From Hymenobacter sp. H14-R3 (GTDB taxonomy: Bacteria > Bacteroidota > Bacteroidia > Cytophagales > Hymenobacteraceae): a stretch of 64,000 bases of DNA. The notes below the pieces were generated by a model that did not search any database, was not told where the DNA came from, and was given only the letters and a program-made list of their open reading frames with translations. Shown here piece by piece: positions 58,997-64,000 of the stretch. Each line of letters begins with the position of its first letter. Position 1 is the stretch's first letter. The DNA is taken from the NCBI RefSeq assembly GCF_030063445.1, contig NZ_JASITD010000001.1:124001-188000 (forward strand), in the 5' to 3' direction. Position numbers and translations under genes: made by a program.

Positions 58997-61387
58997 ATGC
59001 ACTCCCGCCTCCCGTTGGCCGGTGCCGCTGCTGCCACGCTGCTCCAGCTGGCCGCCTGCCAAACCAGCAAGCCGACTACCGCCTCGACTACCTCCGCCAG
59101 CTCGGTGCTGGGCACGGCCCCCGGGGCCGCACCAGTGGCCAGCGGCCCCGCCATCGAAACGCTGGGCACCTACCGGGTGCCGGCCCGCGAGTTTGCCTAC
59201 GTTTATAAGAAGAACAACGGCACCGCCCCCGATTACGGCACCCGCGCCAGCGTGACGGACTACCTCACGCTCTACACCAACTTCCGCCTCAAGGTGCTCG
59301 ATGCCGAGAAGCAGGGCCTCGATACCACCCAGGCCTTCCGACGCGAGCTCGATGGCTACCGGCAGCAGCTAGCCCAGCCCTACCTCACCGAAAAGGGCGT
59401 GACCGACCAGCTGGTGCGCGAAGCCTACGACCGCATGAGCCAGGAGGTCAACGCCTCGCATATTCTCATTCGGGTGGCCCCCGACGCCGCCCCGGCCGAT
59501 ACCCTGGCCGCCTACCAGAAAGTGGTGGCCCTGCGCCAGCGCGTAACCGGCGGCGAAGACTTCGGCACCGTGGCCCGCAGCACCAGCGAAGACCCCTCGG
59601 CGGCCGAAAACGGTGGCAAGCTCGGCTACTTCACCTCCATGCAGATGGTGTACCCGTTTGAGTCGGCCGCTTACCGCACGCCGGTGGGGCAGGTGAGCCA
59701 GCCCATTCGCACGCGCTTCGGCTACCACATTATCAAGGTGAATGACCGCCGCGCCGCGCAGGGCGAAATCAAGGTGGCCCACCTCATGGTGCGCGTAACG
59801 CCCCAGGCCCCCAAGGCCGACTCGGCGGCGGCCCACAAAAAAATCAACGAGCTGTACGCCCGCTTGCGCAAGGGCGAAAACTGGAACAAGCTCGTGGCCC
59901 AGTTTTCGGAAGACGCCGGCTCGGCCCCCAACGGCGGCGAGCTGCCTGCGTTCGGCACCGGCCGCATGATTCCCTCGTTTGAGGAAGTGGCCTTTAAGCT
60001 GCAAAAGCCCGGCGACATTGCGGCCCCGGTGCAAACGCCCTACGGCTGGCACATCATCAAACTCGTTGAAAAACAGCCGATTGCCGCCTTCGCCTCAATG
60101 GAGCCCACGCTAAAAAGCAAGGTTGCCAAAGACTCGCGCTCGGAGCTGAATCGCGCCGCCTTCCTCAAGCGCGTGCGCCAGGAAGACCAGTTTGTGGAGA
60201 TTCCGGCGGCCAAGGCCCTGGCGTTTGCCCAGGCCGATACGGCTTTGCTGAAAGGCCGCTACAAGTTCAACCCCGCCACCATGACGGCCAGCGGGGGCAA
60301 GGCCTCGAAGGCCACCAAAAAGGCCGGCGGCGACAAGCTGCCGCTCTTCACCATCATGGGCAAGCCCTACCCGGTGGCCGGTTTCCTGGCTTTTGCGCAG
60401 CAAAACCAGCGCCCGCGCCCCACCGCGCAGCCTGCCTTTGCCATGCAGCAGCTCTACGACCAGTACGTGGACCAGAGCCTGACCGAATTTGAAAAAGCCA
60501 GCCTTCCTACCAAGTACGAAGACTACCGCATGCTGGTGCAGGAATACCGCGACGGTATCCTGTTATTCCAGCTGATGGACAGCAAGGTATGGAGCAAGGC
60601 CATTGAGGATACCGCTGGCCTCAAGAAGTACTTCATGGCCAATCAGGCCAACTACCAGTTTGGACAGCGGGTGCAGGGCACCGTTATTTCGGCCGCTTCG
60701 CCGCAGTTGCTGGCCAAGGCCCAGCGCGCCCTGCCGGCCGGCCGCTACCCCGTGGCGGGCAAGGCGGGCTCGGCGCTCGTGCACTTCCAGCTGGGCACCG
60801 CCACGCCAGCCAACACTGGCGGCTCGACCGTGCTCGACGACGTGGCCCGGCGCATGGCCCAGGACACGGCCCTTGCAGTAACCGTGGCTGGCCACATTCG
60901 CCGGGGCGAAAGCAAGGCGCTGGCCCGCCAGCGCGCCGACGCCGCCATCGACTACCTGGCCAAAACCGGCAAGGTGGAGCGCCGCCGCCTCGTGGCCGCT
61001 ACCACCGGCGCAGCCACCACGGCCACCGGCGATACGCGCCTGACCTTCTCCAGCAACTCGGCCAGCACCCTGGAAACCAACCTAAACCAGCAAAACCCGC
61101 TGGCGGTGCAGATTCAGCAGCGCATTTTTCAGAAGGGCGATAATAAGGTGATGGACGACTACCTCACCCAGCCCGTGGGCACCTACAAGATGCAGCGCGA
61201 CGGGCGCTACTACGCCGTGGTGGTGCAGCAAAACCTGGCCGCCGGCCCTAAGGCCCTCGGCGATGCCCGCGGCCAGGCCACCAGCGACTACCAGAACTAC
61301 CTCGAAAAGCAGTGGATTGAGCAGTTGCGCCAGCAGTATCCGGTGAAGGTCAACGACGCCGAGGTGAGCAAGCTGGTCACTAAATAA
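58997..61387 (+). CDS. Peptidylprolyl isomerase lipoprotein, SurA/PpiC type with two rotamase domains
   Basis: 796 residues from ATG 58997; the first residues form a lipoprotein signal with LQLAAC (Cys at about 21). An N-terminal SurA-like helical part (about 65-150) is followed by two parvulin domains: VNASHILIRVAPD to FGYHIIKVNDRR (about 155-255) and KVAHLMVRVTPQ to YGWHIIKLVEKQP (about 260-360). The C-terminal half (about 400-796) is an extra extension, probably a chaperone-like part. It works in the periplasm on outer-membrane proteins. The next gene is another SurA homologue with two rotamase domains, so the pair is likely co-transcribed. Confidence 0.88.
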   Translation: MHSRLPLAGAAAATLLQLAACQTSKPTTASTTSASSVLGTAPGAAPVASGPAIETLGTYRVPAREFAYVYKKNNGTAPDYGTRASVTDYLTLYTNFRLKVLDAEKQGLDTTQAFRRELDGYRQQLAQPYLTEKGVTDQLVREAYDRMSQEVNASHILIRVAPDAAPADTLAAYQKVVALRQRVTGGEDFGTVARSTSEDPSAAENGGKLGYFTSMQMVYPFESAAYRTPVGQVSQPIRTRFGYHIIKVNDRRAAQGEIKVAHLMVRVTPQAPKADSAAAHKKINELYARLRKGENWNKLVAQFSEDAGSAPNGGELPAFGTGRMIPSFEEVAFKLQKPGDIAAPVQTPYGWHIIKLVEKQPIAAFASMEPTLKSKVAKDSRSELNRAAFLKRVRQEDQFVEIPAAKALAFAQADTALLKGRYKFNPATMTASGGKASKATKKAGGDKLPLFTIMGKPYPVAGFLAFAQQNQRPRPTAQPAFAMQQLYDQYVDQSLTEFEKASLPTKYEDYRMLVQEYRDGILLFQLMDSKVWSKAIEDTAGLKKYFMANQANYQFGQRVQGTVISAASPQLLAKAQRALPAGRYPVAGKAGSALVHFQLGTATPANTGGSTVLDDVARRMAQDTALAVTVAGHIRRGESKALARQRADAAIDYLAKTGKVERRRLVAATTGAATTATGDTRLTFSSNSASTLETNLNQQNPLAVQIQQRIFQKGDNKVMDDYLTQPVGTYKMQRDGRYYAVVVQQNLAAGPKALGDARGQATSDYQNYLEKQWIEQLRQQYPVKVNDAEVSKLVTK

Positions 61388-61485
61388 ATGCGCATCCCCA
61401 GCCCCGGGCCGAATTTTCTACCCGCCATCTCACGTTATTGCCGGGCGAGCGGCAACCCTCTACCGTCTTCGTGCCTCTCTATTTT

Positions 61486-62877
61486 ATGCAACGTATCTCC
61501 CGGCGCCTAGCCTCCCTATCCTTCTTCGTGCTCGGCGCTATTATGGCGTTGCCGCACACCAGCCACGCCCAGCTCGGCATCAGCCGCGCCACCGGCCAGC
61601 AGATACTCGACGGTATCATCGTGAAGGTGGATAACCAGATTATCCTGCGTTCCGACGTGGAGAGCATCATGGCCCAGGAGCAGTCGCGCGCCCAGGGCAA
61701 GCCCCTGCCGCCCGACCTGCGCTGCAAAATATTGCAGAGCCTGGTGCTCAATAAGTTAATGATTGCCCGCGCCGAGGTTGACTCCGTCACCGTGACTGAT
61801 GCCCAGGTAGGTAGCGAGCTCGACCGCCGCATGAATTACTTCGTGCAGCAGGTGGGCTCGGAGAAGAAGCTGGAAGAAATGTACAACAAGCCCGTGCGCG
61901 CCCTCAAGGAGGACCTGCGTGGCCAAGTGCACGACCAGCTGGTGCAGCAAAAAATGCAGGAGCAGATTTCGGGCAAAGTAGCCGTGACGCCCCGTGAAGT
62001 GAAGGACTACTTCGATAAAGTGCCCAAGGACAGCATTCCGTACTTCTCCACCGAGGTGGAAGTGGGCCAGATTGTGATTCCGGCGCAGGTCAACGACAAG
62101 GCCAAGCAGGATGCCATTGCCCAACTTAATGACTTGCGCGGCCGCATTCTGGCCGGCGAAAGCTTCGAAACCCTGGCCAAGCAGTTCTCGCAAGACCCCG
62201 GCTCAGGGGCGCAGGGCGGCTACCTGGGTTTCTTCAAAAAGGGCGAGCTGGTACCCGAGTACGAAGCCGCTTCCCGCAAGCTGGAGCCCGGCCAGATGTC
62301 GCCGGTTGTGGAATCGCAGTTCGGCTTTCACCTCATCCAATTCATTGAGCGCAAGGGCGATTCGTACTCCACGCGCCACATTCTGCTGAAGCCCGCCACC
62401 GGCACCGCCGACGCCAGCGTGGCCGCCACCAAGCTCACCCGCATTCGCACCCAGATTTTGAAGGACAGCATTTCCTTTGCCAAAGCGGCTAAGGATTTCA
62501 GCACCGACAAGGGCACCAGCGGCAACGGCGGCCTGCTCGCCAACCGCCAGGACGGTGGCTCGCGCATGCCCCTCGACAAGCTCGACCCGGCCATCTTCTT
62601 CATTATCGACACCATGAAGGTGGGCCACATCACCCCGCCCATGCCCTACCGCACCGACGACGGTAAGGAGGCCATGCGCATTCTCTACCTCAAAAGCAAC
62701 ATTCCGCCCCACCAGGCCAACCTGCTCGACGACTATCAGAAGATATCGCAGGCCGCCCTCAGCCAGAAGAAAAACAAGGCCCTCGATGCCTGGTATGAGA
62801 AAAACCGCAGCACCGTGTACCTAGAGGTAGCCCCCGAGTACACGCAGTGTAAAGTACTCACGGCCAGCGCGGAGTAG
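61486..62877 (+). CDS. Peptidylprolyl isomerase, SurA-like chaperone
   Basis: 463 residues from ATG 61486, with a signal peptide ending SHAQ (about 29). SurA N-terminal domain (ILDGIIVKVDNQIILRSDVESIMAQEQS), a helical part, and two rotamase domains: VEVGQIVIPAQVNDK to FGFHLIQFIERKG (about 185-285) and STRHILLKPATG to about 390 (GNGGLLAN). It should help outer-membrane proteins fold. It is followed after 165 bases by the MoxR gene, with a strong palindrome between. Confidence 0.93.
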   Translation: MQRISRRLASLSFFVLGAIMALPHTSHAQLGISRATGQQILDGIIVKVDNQIILRSDVESIMAQEQSRAQGKPLPPDLRCKILQSLVLNKLMIARAEVDSVTVTDAQVGSELDRRMNYFVQQVGSEKKLEEMYNKPVRALKEDLRGQVHDQLVQQKMQEQISGKVAVTPREVKDYFDKVPKDSIPYFSTEVEVGQIVIPAQVNDKAKQDAIAQLNDLRGRILAGESFETLAKQFSQDPGSGAQGGYLGFFKKGELVPEYEAASRKLEPGQMSPVVESQFGFHLIQFIERKGDSYSTRHILLKPATGTADASVAATKLTRIRTQILKDSISFAKAAKDFSTDKGTSGNGGLLANRQDGGSRMPLDKLDPAIFFIIDTMKVGHITPPMPYRTDDGKEAMRILYLKSNIPPHQANLLDDYQKISQAALSQKKNKALDAWYEKNRSTVYLEVAPEYTQCKVLTASAE

Positions 62878-62893
62878 CTATTTTTTAACAAAG

Positions 62894-62994
62894 AGAACGT
62901 CATGCTGAACGCAGTGAAGCATCTCGCTCGCGCCGCTGGTTTAGTAATCCAACGACGCGGGTGAGATGCTTCACTGCGTTCAGCATGACGTTCT
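62894..62994. repeat. Long palindrome, CGTCATGCTGAACGCAGTGA family (copy 2)
   Basis: 32-base near-perfect arms: AGAACGTCATGCTGAACGCA with GTGAAGCATCTC at the left (62894-62925) and the complement at 62963-62994, with a 37-base loop. This is the longest palindrome in the window. It is in the gap before the MoxR gene; the CGTCATGCTG core recurs at 3591. Confidence 0.9.
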
Positions 62995-63042
62995 ATTTAG
63001 TGATATGCCCTTTGGGGTTTTATCGTCGTTTTTATCTACCAA

Positions 63043-64000
63043 ATGACTCAATTTCAAAACGATAAAGAAGCGGCCGACGCGCTGAAGCAAGCCTACCAGC
63101 AGCTACGCCAGGAAATCGGCAAGGTCATCGTGGGACAGGACGAGGTGGTGCGGCTGGTGCTCACGGCCGTGTTTGCGCAGGGCCACTGCCTGCTGGTGGG
63201 CGTGCCCGGCCTGGCCAAAACGCTGCTCATCCAAACCATTGCCGACTCGCTCGACCTCTCATTCAACCGCATCCAGTTCACCCCCGACCTGATGCCCAGC
63301 GACATTGTGGGCTCGGAGACGCTGACCCAACAGCGCGAGTTTCAATTTGTGAAAGGGCCGATTTTCGCCAACATCATCTTGGCTGACGAAATCAACCGCA
63401 CGCCGCCCAAAACCCAGGCCGCCCTGCTCGAAAGTATGCAGGAATACGCCGTAACGGTGGCCGGGCAGCGCTACCCGCTGGCGCGCCCATTCTTCGTGCT
63501 GGCCACCCAAAACCCCATTGAGCAGGAAGGCACTTACCCTCTGCCCGAGGCCCAGCTCGACCGCTTCATGTTTAACATCCAGCTCGGCTACCCCAGCTAC
63601 GAGGAGGAATTGAACATCGTCAAGAACACGACTTCCGACCGTAAGCCGGTGGTGAACAAGATACTGCATTCAGCTGATATTCAGGCATATCAGGCCCTGG
63701 TGCGCCGCGTGCCCGTGGCCGACAACGTAGTCGAATACGCCGTGGGCCTCGTGCACAAAACCCGGCCCAACACGGCCCGCACCGCCCCCCGCGCCCAGCA
63801 ATTGCTGGAGTGGGGCGCCGGCCCCCGCGCCAGCCAGTACCTCATTGTGGCCGCCAAGTGCAACGCCCTGCTCACCGGCAAGTATTCGCCCGATATCGAG
63901 GACGTGCGCGCCGTAGCTTTGCCCATCCTGCGCCACCGCCTCGTGCGCAACTTCAAGGCCGAGGCCGAAGGCATGACGGTGGAGCAGATTATTAAAGAGT
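63043..64000 (+). CDS. MoxR-family AAA+ ATPase (3' end cut by window)
   Basis: About 319 codons to the right edge, with no stop. It has KVIVGQDEVVRLVLTAVFAQGHCLLVGVPGLAKTLL (Walker A G-x-P-G-x-x-K-T at about 45-53), PDLMPSDIVGSETL, ILADEINRTPPKTQAALLESMQEY (Walker B), FVLATQNPIEQEGTYPLPEAQLDRF, and an AAA lid. MoxR ATPases act as chaperones that insert metals or assemble complexes, usually together with BatA/BatD-type proteins. The expected partners would be downstream, outside the window. It starts 48 bases after the long palindrome at 62894-62994. Confidence 0.93.
   Translation, partial: MTQFQNDKEAADALKQAYQQLRQEIGKVIVGQDEVVRLVLTAVFAQGHCLLVGVPGLAKTLLIQTIADSLDLSFNRIQFTPDLMPSDIVGSETLTQQREFQFVKGPIFANIILADEINRTPPKTQAALLESMQEYAVTVAGQRYPLARPFFVLATQNPIEQEGTYPLPEAQLDRFMFNIQLGYPSYEEELNIVKNTTSDRKPVVNKILHSADIQAYQALVRRVPVADNVVEYAVGLVHKTRPNTARTAPRAQQLLEWGAGPRASQYLIVAAKCNALLTGKYSPDIEDVRAVALPILRHRLVRNFKAEAEGMTVEQIIKE

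Noticed and set aside
1..64000. tRNA, rRNA, CRISPR array or prophage
   Set aside because: I looked in the gaps for cloverleaf-like sequences, regular spacer arrays and phage or integrase genes and found none; the palindromes are not evenly spaced repeats with spacers.

Overview
The window looks like chromosome of a GC-rich Bacteroidota, most likely Hymenobacter or a close relative. The support is a SusC/SusD pair, a fused SecDF translocase, type B ribosomal protein L31, Bacteroidota-type -7 boxes (TAnnTTTG) in front of several genes, many TonB/SPI/SPII exported proteins, and the style of the small lipoproteins. No rRNA, tRNA, CRISPR array, integrase or intact transposase was seen. The left end cuts a secreted cyclophilin and the right end cuts a MoxR ATPase.

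Layout. 0-24 kb is mostly housekeeping: hemC, a DUF2279 protein, holB, a GlmU-like transferase, rpmE2, rdgB, udk, secDF, then an exported trio (haem-motif lipoprotein, YceI, DUF5777 barrel), a SusCD pair, a CPBP protease, an Nfu scaffold, a primase-fold-like protein, aroC and a BatD-like protein. 25-29 kb is a ferritin-like cluster: one frameshifted remnant and three intact paralogues, the third of which has lost most predicted metal ligands. 29-35 kb holds queG, ruvB, an SMI1/KNR4 protein, a HIRAN protein, a circularly permuted and frameshifted acyl-carrier-like gene, a DUF5063 protein and an acyl-CoA dehydrogenase. 35-45 kb holds a GH127 enzyme, modABC, a TonB receptor behind a TPP riboswitch, a frameshifted aldose 1-epimerase, and a PnuC-type transporter with a NadR-like kinase. 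45-54 kb is mixed accessory genes (rhodanese, tandem SMI1, DUF2071, hrpB, GDSL esterase, SDR, FRG). 54-64 kb holds guaB, a SpoIIE/STAS/HATPase partner-switching module, two SurA-like foldases and the MoxR ATPase.

The most unusual themes are: (1) at least five families of dispersed palindromic repeats between genes, and one AT-rich type that has entered the hrpB reading frame twice; (2) an acyl-carrier-like protein permuted exactly at the phosphopantetheine serine; (3) a ferritin-like protein whose ligands have been replaced; (4) a small AEP-primase-like protein outside any prophage; (5) several single-base frameshifts, at least two in G/C runs, which may be real decay or sequencing error.

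Genes probably work together in these groups: the TPP-controlled receptor with the PnuC/kinase pair (thiamine uptake), modABC (molybdate uptake), the three-gene phosphatase/STAS/kinase switch (regulation), SecDF plus two SurA-like isomerases (export and outer-membrane protein folding), and the exported cytochrome/YceI/DUF5777 trio (unknown envelope redox or lipid role).
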